Part shown: piece by piece, positions 44,687-54,167 of the stretch
Layout: each line of letters opens with the position of its first letter
How positions within the stretch are numbered: position 1 is the first letter of the stretch
Assembly: GCF_902459475.1 (NCBI RefSeq)
Contig: NZ_LR699114.1
Span: forward strand, 1,116,001 to 1,180,000
Reading direction: 5' to 3'
Length of the DNA: 64,000 nucleotides
Origin: Aquicella lusitana
Lineage (GTDB): Bacteria > Pseudomonadota > Gammaproteobacteria > DSM-16500
Position numbers and translations under genes: made by a program
Notes under the pieces: generated by a model
Told to the model about the DNA's origin: nothing
Databases searched by the model: none
The model's input: only the letters and a program-made list of their open reading frames with translations

Positions 44687-46735
44687 CTATGCTGTCATCG
44701 CTTCCCAAGATTCAAGCACATCCGTTTTTTCACCCTTGGCTTGACGCTGTTTGAGGTATTGCTGATAGAGTTCGCTAATGCCTTGTGATTTAGCATAATG
44801 GATGGGACCACCGCGAAAAGGCGCAAAACCAGTGCCAAATATCATACCGGCATCCAGCAAATCGCCATCTGCAACGACGCCTTCACGCAAACAGGCAAAA
44901 GATTCATTCAACATACGCAAGACCAGCCGATTGGAAATTTCATCTAATGGTCTATCATATGCGGCTTCTTCAGGCTTGATCTGTTTTCCGCGTTTATCAT
45001 ATTTATAAAAACCCTCGCCGGTTTTTCTGCCCAGCTTGCGTTTTTCCACCAGTTCAATCAATCCCTGGGGCACGGACGTATGGAAATATTTGCCTAAATA
45101 TTTTGCCACAGAAAGACAAACATCCAGACCAACTGTGTCTGCCAGTGTAATGGGCCCCATTGGCATACCAAAGTTCGTCATAGCTTTATCAATGGCGGTT
45201 GCCGGCACACCTTCTTTTAAAAGCTCGACGCTTTCGAGCAAGTAGGGCATCAGGATGCGATTGACCAGAAATCCAGGACTACTCTTCACGGGCAGCGGCA
45301 GGCGATCAATTTTACGTACAAAACTAATTGCCTTGTCCACCACTTCCTGACTGGTACGATCACCCTTCACCACTTCAACAAGTAACATTTTGGCAACAGG
45401 GTTAAAGAAATGAATGCCAACCAGCCGCTCAGGTGATTGCAGGACCGTATTAATTTCATCAAGCGGGATACTGGATGTATTGGTTGCCAAGATCGCGCTG
45501 GGTTTTGCCTTGGATTCAATTTGCCTGAAGAGATTTTGTTTTATAGAGAGATCTTCAAGTACTGCTTCAATAATAATATCTGCTTTGGCAACACCGTTCC
45601 CATTCACGTCTGGGATAAGCCTATCCATGGCTGCCTGTATGAGATAACGTTCCTTTAATTTTTCTTTAAACAAGGCATAAGCACGTTTGATAGCAGGCGC
45701 AACCAGCCGAGGTTCAAGATCTTGCAGTGTCACGGTATAGCCGCGCAAAGCACACCATGCAGCAATATCGCCACCCATGGTACCTGCTCCGATGACATGG
45801 ATATGTTTAGGTTCAAAAGTAACTTCTTTTGCCAACCCCTTCATTCTTTCCTGCAAAAAGAAAACACGTACAAGGTTTTGACAAGTATCGCTGAAGAACA
45901 ACTTTGCACAGCTTTTAGCTTCACGTGCATAAGCTGCGTCACTGTCTTCTACGCCAATGTGCTCCCAGTTATCCAGCGCATGGAAAGGAGCAGGATAATG
46001 TAATGGATTTATTTTTTCTTTTACTTTTTTTCGTAAAAAACTGCCAATAATCTGCCGTGCTATTTTTTTATTGGATAATGCTTGTAAAGTCGTTGGCTTA
46101 TGTGGGGCCGGTCGTTCAAGAACATAATATTTCGCTGCATGGACTAATTGCCGTTTAGGCACAGCCGCGTCTACAAAGCCTATTTTGGCTGCTGCCTTGC
46201 CGCTTACCGTTGCTCCCGTCAGGACCATATTCATGCCCTGTAACGCACCCACCAGGCGAGGCATGCGGACTGTTCCTCCCCAGCCGGGGTGAATACCCAA
46301 TTTTACTTCAGGCAAGCCTAGACGTGTCTTTGAGCTTTCTTCTGCTACACGATAGGTACAAGCTAGTGCCAGCTCCATACCGCCGCCAAGACAGAATCCA
46401 TCAATCATCGCAACTGAGGGCATTTTTAATGCCTCAAGTTTATTTAAAATATTTTGCCCTTGGGTCAAAGCAAAAAGCGCTTCGTCAAGGTCCTTAAAGC
46501 GTGTGAATTGGGCAATATCAGCACCCGCGATAAAACCTGTTTTCTTTCCTGAAGCAATAATGACACCCTTATGTGTTTTATCGGTTGCTAATGTATCAAC
46601 AATAGCAGCGAGCTCTTCCATGACGCCACGATCAATGGTATTGACTGAAGCGTTCTCCTTGTCAAAATAAAGCCATAAGATTTGATCCGCGTCCGTTTCT
46701 AGCCGCCAGTTTTTGTAAGTTTGTGTCATGCTCAT
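44687..46735 (-). CDS. Multifunctional fatty acid oxidation enzyme (enoyl-CoA hydratase/3-hydroxyacyl-CoA dehydrogenase, FadB/FadJ-like)
   Basis: The N-terminal crotonase domain (about 10-200) has KTGFIAGADIAQF and AMIDGFCLGGGMELALACTY. The C-terminal dehydrogenase (about 310-600) has HVIGAGTMGGDIAAWCALRG, ATNTSSIPLDEI, GIHFFNPVAKMLLVEVVKG and SPGFLVNRILMPY. The two catalyse consecutive hydration and NAD-dependent oxidation of beta-oxidation intermediates. ATG 46735 has GAGGTG four bases upstream and overlaps the end of the thiolase gene, giving 682 residues. It pairs with the thiolase in one operon. Confidence 0.92.
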   Translation of the reverse strand: MSMTQTYKNWRLETDADQILWLYFDKENASVNTIDRGVMEELAAIVDTLATDKTHKGVIIASGKKTGFIAGADIAQFTRFKDLDEALFALTQGQNILNKLEALKMPSVAMIDGFCLGGGMELALACTYRVAEESSKTRLGLPEVKLGIHPGWGGTVRMPRLVGALQGMNMVLTGATVSGKAAAKIGFVDAAVPKRQLVHAAKYYVLERPAPHKPTTLQALSNKKIARQIIGSFLRKKVKEKINPLHYPAPFHALDNWEHIGVEDSDAAYAREAKSCAKLFFSDTCQNLVRVFFLQERMKGLAKEVTFEPKHIHVIGAGTMGGDIAAWCALRGYTVTLQDLEPRLVAPAIKRAYALFKEKLKERYLIQAAMDRLIPDVNGNGVAKADIIIEAVLEDLSIKQNLFRQIESKAKPSAILATNTSSIPLDEINTVLQSPERLVGIHFFNPVAKMLLVEVVKGDRTSQEVVDKAISFVRKIDRLPLPVKSSPGFLVNRILMPYLLESVELLKEGVPATAIDKAMTNFGMPMGPITLADTVGLDVCLSVAKYLGKYFHTSVPQGLIELVEKRKLGRKTGEGFYKYDKRGKQIKPEEAAYDRPLDEISNRLVLRMLNESFACLREGVVADGDLLDAGMIFGTGFAPFRGGPIHYAKSQGISELYQQYLKQRQAKGEKTDVLESWEAMTA

Positions 46736-46736
46736 A

Positions 46737-48053
46737 TTACACCTCGGAAACGTTTTCAATTAACACCGCACCGCCCTGACCACCGCCAATACAAATTGTG
46801 GCGATTCCTTTTTTGGCGTTTTTACGCCGTAAAACTTGCGCAAGATGCAATACAATACGCGCTCCGCTTGCTCCAACCGGATGGCCTACTGCAATTGCAC
46901 CGCCATCAATATTTAACTTGGATCTGTCCAGTTTACCCAACGCCCTGTCCAAACCGAGATATCGACGGCAATAATCATCACTTTCCCACGCAGCGAGACA
47001 ACCCAGAACCTGCGCAGCAAATGCTTCATTAATTTCCCAGAAATCGATGTCATCCATCGCGAGATTATAACGTTGCAAGAGATTATTGACGGCATACACG
47101 GGGCCAAGACCCATCTCCGCCGGTTCCACACCTGCCCATTCCACATTCACAATACGAGCTAACACAGGTAATTGATATTTCTTAATGGCTTCTTTGCTGG
47201 CTAACAACATGAGTGTTGCTCCATCTGACACTTGGGAACTGTTACCCGGTGTCACACTGCCAAATTTTTTATCGAAGAAGGGTTTTAATGCTCCAAGCTT
47301 TTCCATGGAGCTATCGCGTCTTACCCCATCGTCGGAAACATAAAAATCGCCACTATTAGCGAATGTGTTTATGACTTCATTTTGAAAAACATGTTCATCT
47401 TGAGCTGCTGCAGTAAGGTGATGGCTTTCAAAAGAGAATTGATCCATTTGCTCACGTGTGATGTTGAAACGGTAGGCAAGGTTTTCAGCTGTTTGGCCCA
47501 TTGAAAGATTGACCAACGGATCGGTTAAACCTTTTAAAAGCGCCACAACAGGATTAAAAAGGTTGCCGGGCTTTAACTGTGTCCACTGTTTGAGCTTGGC
47601 ATTCCATCCCTTTGCACTGGCAAGACCGGCAAACCAGTTTGTCATATTATCATTGTATAATAGTGGTGCACGGCTCATCGCTTCAGTACCACCTGCCAAC
47701 ACCAGATCATGCCGGCCGGTTGCGATATCTTTTGCTGCACTATCCAGTGACTGCATACCAGAGGCGCAATTACGCTGTACGGTCCACGCAGGAACTGACT
47801 TGCCGCATCCCAGTCGCAATGAGACAACACGTCCAATATTTGCTTCATCCGTATTGGGCATTACACAGCCAATAACAACCTCATCAATTTCCTCGGGAGA
47901 GAAAGGTTGTCTTCCTAATAATTCTTTTCCTGCGCTAACAGCAAGATCCGCGGCAGAAAATGGCCCGGGTTTCCCTTTTGCTTTTAAAAAAGGTGTGCGT
48001 GCACCATCAACAATATAAACATCCCGCATGAAAGAAGTGGTGTTGCCTGTCAT
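46737..48053 (-). CDS. Acetyl-CoA acyltransferase (thiolase, FadI-length)
   Basis: Thiolase releases acetyl-CoA in the last step of beta-oxidation. The nucleophile Cys is in WTVQRNCASGMQSLDSAA, NEAFAAQVLG holds the His-loop partner, the His is in GHPVGASGARIVLHL and the second Cys is in ATICIGGGQGGAVLIENV. At 438 residues it is closer to FadI (436) than to FadA (387). It starts 82 bp after fadE and ends overlapping the FadB/J-type gene. Confidence 0.92.
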   Translation of the reverse strand: MTGNTTSFMRDVYIVDGARTPFLKAKGKPGPFSAADLAVSAGKELLGRQPFSPEEIDEVVIGCVMPNTDEANIGRVVSLRLGCGKSVPAWTVQRNCASGMQSLDSAAKDIATGRHDLVLAGGTEAMSRAPLLYNDNMTNWFAGLASAKGWNAKLKQWTQLKPGNLFNPVVALLKGLTDPLVNLSMGQTAENLAYRFNITREQMDQFSFESHHLTAAAQDEHVFQNEVINTFANSGDFYVSDDGVRRDSSMEKLGALKPFFDKKFGSVTPGNSSQVSDGATLMLLASKEAIKKYQLPVLARIVNVEWAGVEPAEMGLGPVYAVNNLLQRYNLAMDDIDFWEINEAFAAQVLGCLAAWESDDYCRRYLGLDRALGKLDRSKLNIDGGAIAVGHPVGASGARIVLHLAQVLRRKNAKKGIATICIGGGQGGAVLIENVSEV

Positions 48054-48135
48054 GTTTTCTCTTCCTTATTGTTATGCGTTACCTGCTATTCCAAAAGCGC
48101 CTTGATAGCGCAGATCCCCTAGTCCGGAATAAACC

Positions 48136-50577
48136 TCACGCTATCACTTTACTTAAATCAAATGAAAACTCATTTACTTTAATGATTTCGTTTCGCAATG
48201 ACTCAAACTCATTAAGCGTGTGTGCTTCATCTGCAGATAAGACTCCCGCCTGCTCTGCAGCCCTGACACGCTCGGCGAAATTATACCGATTCAATATTAC
48301 GCCACTTTGCACAGCTTTTTGCAGCTTTTTCCAGAGGGGATCAATCGTCGATACCTTGGCTAAGGCTTTTTCCAGGCGATAACTCAATTCATCCTCCTGC
48401 TTGCTAACATAGCAATATTGCGTGAGCCGATCCCGAATTTCAGAAGGAGAGAGCATGGAGAGAACAATATTCTTATGCAGCTCATCCTTCGGGTTTTTAT
48501 AGGCGGAACCAAAAGGAAAAATAATCCAGTTTAATAATTTGCCTACAAAAGGATGAGGAAAATTTTCAAACCAGTCGTCGCATGCTACTTGAATTTTTTG
48601 CAGGCATTGTTGCAATGACCAGCAGACATAATCCACATCCGTTTCAGGTTTATTATTGTCATGAAAATATTTCAATACCGTTGAAGCCAAATAAAGTTGG
48701 CTCAGGATATCACCCAGCCGCGCCGAAATACGTTCGCGCCGCTTGAGGCTGCCGCCAAGCAGCATCAGACTAGTATCAGACATGAGCGCAAGCGCTGCAC
48801 TCATACGTGTTAGCTGACGCTGATAACGTTTGATCCGTTTTTGTTTGATCGTAGCGAAAATAAATTTGCCACCTGTTAATCCATACGCCAGATTCCGCAA
48901 AAGATTGCTGACAAAAAATCCAATATGAGACATTAAAACGCGGTCAAGCGCTTCTATTTTAGTGTCTTTGGCGGTAATTAACTCTACTTCCTTAAGCAAA
49001 TAAGGATGACAGCGAATAGCGCCCTGGCCAAAAATAATAAGATTACGGGTCAGGATATTTGCACCTTCCACCGTGATACTAATGGGAATAGCAAAATGCA
49101 AATTAGCCAGAAAATTCCTGGGGCCCACTTGAATCATGTGGCCTGCATGTACATCCATGGCATGTGCAATAACCGTACGTGATATCTCGGTCATGTGATA
49201 TTTAGCAATCGCAGACGCAATGGAGGGTTTGACTTTCAGATCCACAGCGCCTGCTGTCATCATGCGGGAAGCTTCAAGTATGTACGTGTAACCTGCGATA
49301 TTGCCTAATGCTTCTTCGATGCCTTCAAACGAAGCAATAGGCGTGTTGAATTGTCGGCGCAGCCTTGCGTAAGCGCCTGTGTAACGATACGAAATTTTTC
49401 CGCAAGCAGTAGCAAGCGCTGGCAGTGAAATGGATCGACCGATGGAAAGGCACTCCATTAACATTCGCCATCCCTGTCCTGCCATTTTGGGTCCGCCAAT
49501 AATCCAGTCAAGAGGAATAAAAACGTCTCTTCCACGTGTAGGGCCATTCATAAATGCCAGCTGAAGTGGGAAATGACGGCTGCCAATTTCCACACCGGGG
49601 TGGCTGGTGGGAATTAAACAAAGTGTAATGCCCATATTTTCCTCACCGCCCAACAGGCGATCAGGATCATATAATTGGAAGGCAAGTCCCAGAACTGTTG
49701 CAACCGGAGCGAGTGTAATATAACGCTTGTCCCAATTCAGACGGATACCGACCGTTTCTTTGCCATCATACTCGCCTCGACACACAATACCTGTATCAGG
49801 GATAGAACCCGCATCACTCCCCGCTCCCGGGGCTGTAAGCGCGAAACAGGGTATTTCCATGCCGGACGCAAGCCGCGGCAGATAATAATTTTTTTGCTCG
49901 TCTGTACCATAATGCAGCAGCAATTCCGCAGGACCAAGCGAATTGGGTACCATGGTATTCACAGCAGCACTGAGACTGCGGGTGGCTATTTTCATTACCA
50001 CTGTTGAATGTGCAAGCGCTGAAAATCCCAAACCGCCATATTGCTTGGGGATGACCATGCCAAAGAATTTTTCTTTCTTGAGATAGCCCCAGACATCTTC
50101 AGGCAAGTCACGGTTTTCATAAGTAATCTGCCAATCGTTCAACATGGCGCACAACTGCTCAACCTGATTATCGAGAAAAGACTGTTCTTCCTGCGTCAGG
50201 CTAGGTCGTGGAATGCTGAACAATTTTTTCCAATGCGGGCTGCCGCTGAATAATTCTTTCTCCCACCAGGTATTCCCTGCCTCAATCGCTTCACGCTCTG
50301 TATTACTGATTGTAGGCATGCGTTTTTGCAAATTTTTTAATGCCGGCTGCACCAGATAGCGCTGCCTCAGTTTATGCAAATTCGCGAAAGCAGCGGCGAC
50401 AAGATAACAGAACCAAGCCATCACAAATGGAAATCCTGTAAGGGAACCTGAAAAGCTGAGAGCGACTAAACCTGCGCCAATGAGGGATGTCCATAGAATG
50501 ATCGAAAGTTGAAAAAACGCCGAGGTCAGAACAAGACCAATTAGAATAACTAGGCTAATAAAATTAGCTAATTCCAT
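48136..50577 (-). CDS. fadE: Acyl-CoA dehydrogenase FadE (first copy)
   Basis: This is the long, membrane-associated FadE type (813 residues; E. coli FadE 814) that starts beta-oxidation by forming trans-2-enoyl-CoA with FAD. Two N-terminal membrane helices (FISLVILIGLVLTSAFFQLS...) precede the flavoprotein core: FFGMVIPKQYGGLGFSALAH, FALTAPGAGSDAGSIPDTG and GQGWRMLMECLSIGRSISLP. ATG 50577 is chosen for the AGGA site just upstream. It is the first gene of an operon with the thiolase and hydratase/dehydrogenase. A second copy is at 56465. Confidence 0.93.
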   Translation of the reverse strand: MELANFISLVILIGLVLTSAFFQLSIILWTSLIGAGLVALSFSGSLTGFPFVMAWFCYLVAAAFANLHKLRQRYLVQPALKNLQKRMPTISNTEREAIEAGNTWWEKELFSGSPHWKKLFSIPRPSLTQEEQSFLDNQVEQLCAMLNDWQITYENRDLPEDVWGYLKKEKFFGMVIPKQYGGLGFSALAHSTVVMKIATRSLSAAVNTMVPNSLGPAELLLHYGTDEQKNYYLPRLASGMEIPCFALTAPGAGSDAGSIPDTGIVCRGEYDGKETVGIRLNWDKRYITLAPVATVLGLAFQLYDPDRLLGGEENMGITLCLIPTSHPGVEIGSRHFPLQLAFMNGPTRGRDVFIPLDWIIGGPKMAGQGWRMLMECLSIGRSISLPALATACGKISYRYTGAYARLRRQFNTPIASFEGIEEALGNIAGYTYILEASRMMTAGAVDLKVKPSIASAIAKYHMTEISRTVIAHAMDVHAGHMIQVGPRNFLANLHFAIPISITVEGANILTRNLIIFGQGAIRCHPYLLKEVELITAKDTKIEALDRVLMSHIGFFVSNLLRNLAYGLTGGKFIFATIKQKRIKRYQRQLTRMSAALALMSDTSLMLLGGSLKRRERISARLGDILSQLYLASTVLKYFHDNNKPETDVDYVCWSLQQCLQKIQVACDDWFENFPHPFVGKLLNWIIFPFGSAYKNPKDELHKNIVLSMLSPSEIRDRLTQYCYVSKQEDELSYRLEKALAKVSTIDPLWKKLQKAVQSGVILNRYNFAERVRAAEQAGVLSADEAHTLNEFESLRNEIIKVNEFSFDLSKVIA

Positions 50578-50762
50578 ATTCCTACCGTCCTTTTTCCTTA
50601 TAGTCTTTGGTTGGGCAATTACTATGTGTATTGCTGGGGGATCATGCAATTATGACGCAAAAGTATATCCAGTTCTCGGTCGCAGCGGTAGTATTTTTTT
50701 ATGGCTGATTTGAGATACACTTTAGCGGTATTGAGCACAAAATAGGATAAGGTCATATTGCC

Positions 50763-51206
50763 ATGCGTATTTTTTCCTTACTTTTTATTTGTACTACTCT
50801 TTTATTTTCCACACCCGCGCTCTCGCTCCCGCATGATAATACGCAGGGTTTTTTAATGTTTCAGGTCATTCAGGATCAAATCATTTTCGACAATTCCAAT
50901 ATCAAAAGCGCAATGCTCATTGAACGGGAAGGAAATTTTATTGGCCTTGAAATTGAATTAAAAGCCCCCGCTATCGATGAAATAAGCCGAATCAGCAAGG
51001 CAGGCTTGGGAAAGCAGCTTAATATTGTTTTGGATAAAAAAATTATTACAACAGCTATCATTCAAACACCGTTGGGTGGGAAATTGCTCATCAAAGGAAT
51101 AACACGGCAGGAAGCGCAAGAATTTCTTGATTCGCTCAACCATCATAAGCAACCGTTAGCTAAGCGGGAGAATCTGCAGGAAGATCCGCTTGATGAATTA
51201 TTATAG
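50763..51206 (+). CDS. Secreted protein resembling the SecD P1 head domain
   Basis: The signal peptide is MRIFSLLFICTTLLFSTPALS. The mature part resembles the SecD periplasmic P1 head: GLEIELKAPAIDEISRISKA, GLGKQLNIVLDKKIITTAII, GGKLLIKGITRQEAQEFLDS, against 'LkpegakkfaelT..nvGkrlaIvLDg.visapvI....gg...I.G.ft.eeA..LA'. It lacks the SecD membrane domains. The charged C-terminus (AKRENLQEDPLDELL) is outside the domain. Function is not known; a lone secreted head could bind SecDF clients or simply share the fold. It is divergent from fadE with 185 bp between. Confidence 0.6.
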   Translation: MRIFSLLFICTTLLFSTPALSLPHDNTQGFLMFQVIQDQIIFDNSNIKSAMLIEREGNFIGLEIELKAPAIDEISRISKAGLGKQLNIVLDKKIITTAIIQTPLGGKLLIKGITRQEAQEFLDSLNHHKQPLAKRENLQEDPLDELL

Positions 51207-51213
51207 CGCAGCC

Positions 51214-51609
51214 TTAGTATTTTCTCAGACAATACCCTACTTCACAACTGCCCGGAAACAGAGAATTGTTGAGACAATTGGCATAAGAGTTTCGTAAACC
51301 TTCCGTACGGGTCATGCCCATTCCATGCCAGCGCCCGCCTAGGAAGCCGACAGCATAGCACTCCCAGATACCGCGATAATGACTGGATTGATAAGATTTA
51401 CAATAATCAAGATCACAGCTGCGCGGATTATCCGAACTTTGACGACAGAATCGCAGGGCACCCGAAGCCGCTGCGCCTCGCGAAGAGGCAACTGCATACC
51501 AGGCATCCCCAAATTTATCGCTCGCTTCACATCGCCAGGCAGCAGATGCCGATGAAGAAAATCCCGCATACCCGGCCATTAAAATGATTAACCACAAAAA
51601 TGTTCTCAT
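51214..51609 (-). CDS. Small Cys-rich secreted protein
   Basis: A signal peptide (MRTFLWLIILMAGYAGFSSSASA) is followed by AAWRCEASDKFGDAWYAVAS and eight cysteines in pairs (SCDLDYC, SCEVGYC). The pattern 'W.A.A.S...A...AL..C' is reminiscent of DUF4189-like domains, but the match is loose. ATG 51609 has GGGAG about 8 bases upstream; GTGs upstream are alternatives. Convergent with the gene at 50763, 7 bp between stops. Confidence 0.65.
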   Translation of the reverse strand: MRTFLWLIILMAGYAGFSSSASAAWRCEASDKFGDAWYAVASSRGAAASGALRFCRQSSDNPRSCDLDYCKSYQSSHYRGIWECYAVGFLGGRWHGMGMTRTEGLRNSYANCLNNSLFPGSCEVGYCLRKY

Positions 51610-51730
51610 GACCACCACTCCCTTTCTTTATATTATAAAACTAAATAAGATGTTCAGTAATGTGTTTAATAAAAAGTTTTAACGCATTGTATGTATTATT
51701 TATTCTGTGAGTAGTAAATCCCTATTATTT

Positions 51731-51922
51731 TTATCTTATACAAAGATCAATGGGTGGTGATTCATTAATGCAAGGATTGTATTGCAACTTTTTCTTAAAT
51801 AGGGACTGATGCCCAACGATAGGGAATGCAATGCATTTACCTTTTAATGTTTCGTTATTTTTCTTTTTGATGCAATCCAATATTAGATTGGATGACCTGC
51901 TTTGTGCAGATGCTGCTGGCAC
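51731..51922 (-). pseudogene. Possible small Cys-containing ORF or gene remnant
   Basis: A GTG-initiated frame of 63 codons holds four cysteines and an 'ASAQ' motif like a signal-peptidase site, but the signal peptide itself is missing because an in-frame stop lies just upstream. It may be the 3' part of a decayed secreted-protein gene. The rest of 51610-52078 is AT-rich with no other gene visible. Confidence 0.25.
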
Positions 51923-52030
51923 TTTTTACGATGGACAGTCAATCTGAACAAATTGGCTTGTATGATTCAAAAGGATTGTCAATTTATGCAAAAAGGCGAA
52001 AGAAATTTGATTAAAAATGCCCTTCAAGAC

Positions 52031-52045
52031 GGCCGCTTCGCGGCC
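52031..52045 (-). terminator. Hairpin after the nitrilase-family gene
   Basis: GGCCGC/GCGGCC with loop TTC, extended by AAGA/TCTT. It lies 33 bp after the stop of the gene at 52079. Confidence 0.6.
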
Positions 52046-52078
52046 TCTTCTTTATAAGATTTTATTGTCCGTAAGCAA

Positions 52079-52903
52079 CTAGCGTATAAGCGGGATAGAT
52101 TTTCTACATTGCGCCACCCAATTTAAATCCATTTCGGCATGGACCACACCCGATCCTGTGTTTGTTTGCTCAGCCAATAACCTTCCCCAGGGATCAGCAA
52201 TCAGGGAATGCCCATACGTTTTGCGCCCATTGGCATGCTCACCACCCTGCCCTGCAGCAATCAAATAGGAAAACGTATCAATCGCTCGCGCGCGGGTTAA
52301 TATTTTCCAGTGGGCTTCGCCTGTGGGTACAGTAAAAGCTGATGGGAGAGCGATAATCTCGACACCTTGCCTCGCCATCTGCATAAACAATGCCGGGAAG
52401 CGCACATCAAAACAAACGGCTAATCCCAATTTTCCAAACGGGGTATCCACCACCACAACATCATGACCAGGCTCAACTATTTTTGATTCTTGATAACACT
52501 CTTTGTTCGATATAACGGCATCAAACAAATGCACTTTGTCATAACGTGCTATTACTGAACCTTTATCATTATAAAGAAGACAAGCTGCCCTGACTTTATT
52601 TGGATGCTGGCCAGCAATAGGAATGGTGCCGCCTACTATCCATATCTGTTTTTCTTTGGCAATCGTTGCCAGAAACTGCTGAATCTTACCTTCACCAAAC
52701 GTTTCCTTGTGAATCAACCGATCATCATCCTGCATGCCCATATAGGCAAAATTCTCTGGCAACACAATTAATTCTGCACCCTGTGCTACCGCTTCACGGA
52801 TCAAACGATTTGCATTTTCCAAATTCTCATCCACTTCTGGACTGGAACACATTTGAATGGCAGCAATTTTTGGCAACTTGTTTTTACGTTTTTCGCTGGT
52901 CAT
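52079..52903 (-). CDS. Nitrilase-superfamily amidase (Nit1/YbeM-like)
   Basis: The carbon-nitrogen hydrolase triad is visible: Glu in IVLPENFAYMG, Lys in RYDKVHLFDAVI and Cys in LGLAVCFDVRFPALF. RARAIDTFSYLIAAGQGGEH and TYGHSLIADPWGRLLAEQ are typical of the Nit1 branch, whose members hydrolyse deaminated glutathione; YbeM is the E. coli homologue. The 274 residues match. No metabolic partner gene is next to it. Confidence 0.9.
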   Translation of the reverse strand: MTSEKRKNKLPKIAAIQMCSSPEVDENLENANRLIREAVAQGAELIVLPENFAYMGMQDDDRLIHKETFGEGKIQQFLATIAKEKQIWIVGGTIPIAGQHPNKVRAACLLYNDKGSVIARYDKVHLFDAVISNKECYQESKIVEPGHDVVVVDTPFGKLGLAVCFDVRFPALFMQMARQGVEIIALPSAFTVPTGEAHWKILTRARAIDTFSYLIAAGQGGEHANGRKTYGHSLIADPWGRLLAEQTNTGSGVVHAEMDLNWVAQCRKSIPLIR

Positions 52904-53026
52904 GGCACATTCCTGTTCTCAAAATGAATCTGATTTTATCAGTTAACTTTCTGATTGTTTAACATATCCATCTTAAACGCAGCCAGCTGCTATAGGGGGT
53001 TATCGCCAAGAAGAGTCATAAATCAG

Positions 53027-53035
53027 TGCTATAAT
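53027..53035 (+). promoter_or_regulatory. Extended -10 (TGCTATAAT) before the 53-kb gene
   Basis: A perfect TGN-TATAAT lies 57 bp before the ATG at 53092. No good -35 is visible, as is usual with extended -10 promoters. Confidence 0.6.
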
Positions 53036-53091
53036 TTAAGGGTGGTTAGCTCAAATAGATTCTATCCTAATGATAAATGAGGAGTATCAAC

Positions 53092-54063
53092 ATGCAGCGT
53101 CCGCCACTTCCTGAAACCCGCCTTAATGGTTATTACCCTTATCAATTTGTCCAGGAGTTTGGCGGCGAATGGATTCCATTTAATCAAAATGTTACTGGTC
53201 ATGTCGCCACTTTGCGTCTTTTTCAGACCCTCCAAAAAAAACATGGATTGCCTGGCCCCGTTGAAGATGCAGCTGCCTGCCAGGGCATCAGCCTGCTGTA
53301 TGTAGAAAATGGTTGCTCCATGAAAGGATTATCGACCGGCACACCCGATGAGCAGAGTGTTAATCCAAGACTGTTGGCTAAGGCCGTCAACTATCAAGCA
53401 AAATATAGCGGCACACAAGGAAGCCGCAAGGCAATGACTGAACCCTCAGGGATCAATTGCACCGCCATTCAACTTGATCCACGCCCGCTTGAAATGAAGC
53501 TGGATAAAATACTTCAACGTATTGAAGATGCCGCCAAGCAGCTAAATGGAGGCGTTTTTTATTTAACCGGTTATTGCGAAGGCATGGTTAACCGCAGACA
53601 CTATGAGGCAGCGCATGCTTTCATTATTGCGTTTGATGGAAACAGATGGAAATTTTTTGAAGCACAGCGCGGTGAAGTTTCATTTAAAACATTCGAAGAT
53701 TTTAGAAAGTGGATAGATAAGGAATCCCGTTACGGAACGTTAAGAGAACTAAGAGAAAGAATTCCCATTCAAGTAAGAGGTGACGGCCTGACAAGAAAAT
53801 ATACCGATTATACGCTGGATATTTATTCTCCTAATCTTGCCCCCGAGAAGGAACAAAATCTTGATGCTTTTATAAACATTGTTGATTCCTTTTTAAAACA
53901 AAAAAAGATCACCAGCGATCACCCGCATTTTTTTATTGCGATCCAGAATTTTGCAAACTTTCTTCATAGCAAGGACAAACGGTTCGTGGAATTTACAGCA
54001 GAAACGTATCTGAAAGCTAAAGGTTATCAACTGCCAGCTCCTCAGCATCGCGCGAAATTATAG
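53092..54063 (+). CDS. Hypothetical cytosolic protein with a papain-like pattern, possible effector
   Basis: ATG 53092 has AGGAG seven bases upstream; 323 residues. No signal peptide or membrane segment. C63 (AAACQGISLLYVENG), H175 (YEAAHAFIIAFDGNRWKFFE) and an acidic/polar position after KFF (E190/Q192) with GEVSF have the spacing order of C58/YopT-type cysteine proteases (Cys, then HA-x-x-I, then FFxPN-G), but the Asp is missing, so activity is doubtful. The C-terminal third is helical and charged (TLREL, KEQNLDAFINIVDSFLKQKK). I do not recognise a specific family. An extended -10 lies upstream. Confidence 0.6.
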   Translation: MQRPPLPETRLNGYYPYQFVQEFGGEWIPFNQNVTGHVATLRLFQTLQKKHGLPGPVEDAAACQGISLLYVENGCSMKGLSTGTPDEQSVNPRLLAKAVNYQAKYSGTQGSRKAMTEPSGINCTAIQLDPRPLEMKLDKILQRIEDAAKQLNGGVFYLTGYCEGMVNRRHYEAAHAFIIAFDGNRWKFFEAQRGEVSFKTFEDFRKWIDKESRYGTLRELRERIPIQVRGDGLTRKYTDYTLDIYSPNLAPEKEQNLDAFINIVDSFLKQKKITSDHPHFFIAIQNFANFLHSKDKRFVEFTAETYLKAKGYQLPAPQHRAKL

Positions 54064-54144
54064 GTTTAATATTTATTGCGCACATCCTTGTCAGGCACAA
54101 AGATGTTATATCTTAAATTTGTTTTATTTCGCGACACCCTCCAT

Positions 54145-54167
54145 CTATCCACAGAATCTGTGGATAA
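54145..54167. promoter_or_regulatory. Inverted pair of DnaA-box-like nonamers
   Basis: CTATCCACA (one mismatch to TTATCCACA) and TGTGGATAA (perfect, reverse orientation) flank 5 bp. Together they make a TATCCACAG/CTGTGGATA inverted repeat with a 3-bp spacer. They sit in the gene-free 54064-54375 segment, which is AT-rich on both sides. No other element is visible there. Confidence 0.5.

Noticed and set aside
52904-53091. PmrA box before the 53-kb gene
   Set aside because: TTAA motifs are present but not at the 11-bp spacing; only an extended -10 is supported.
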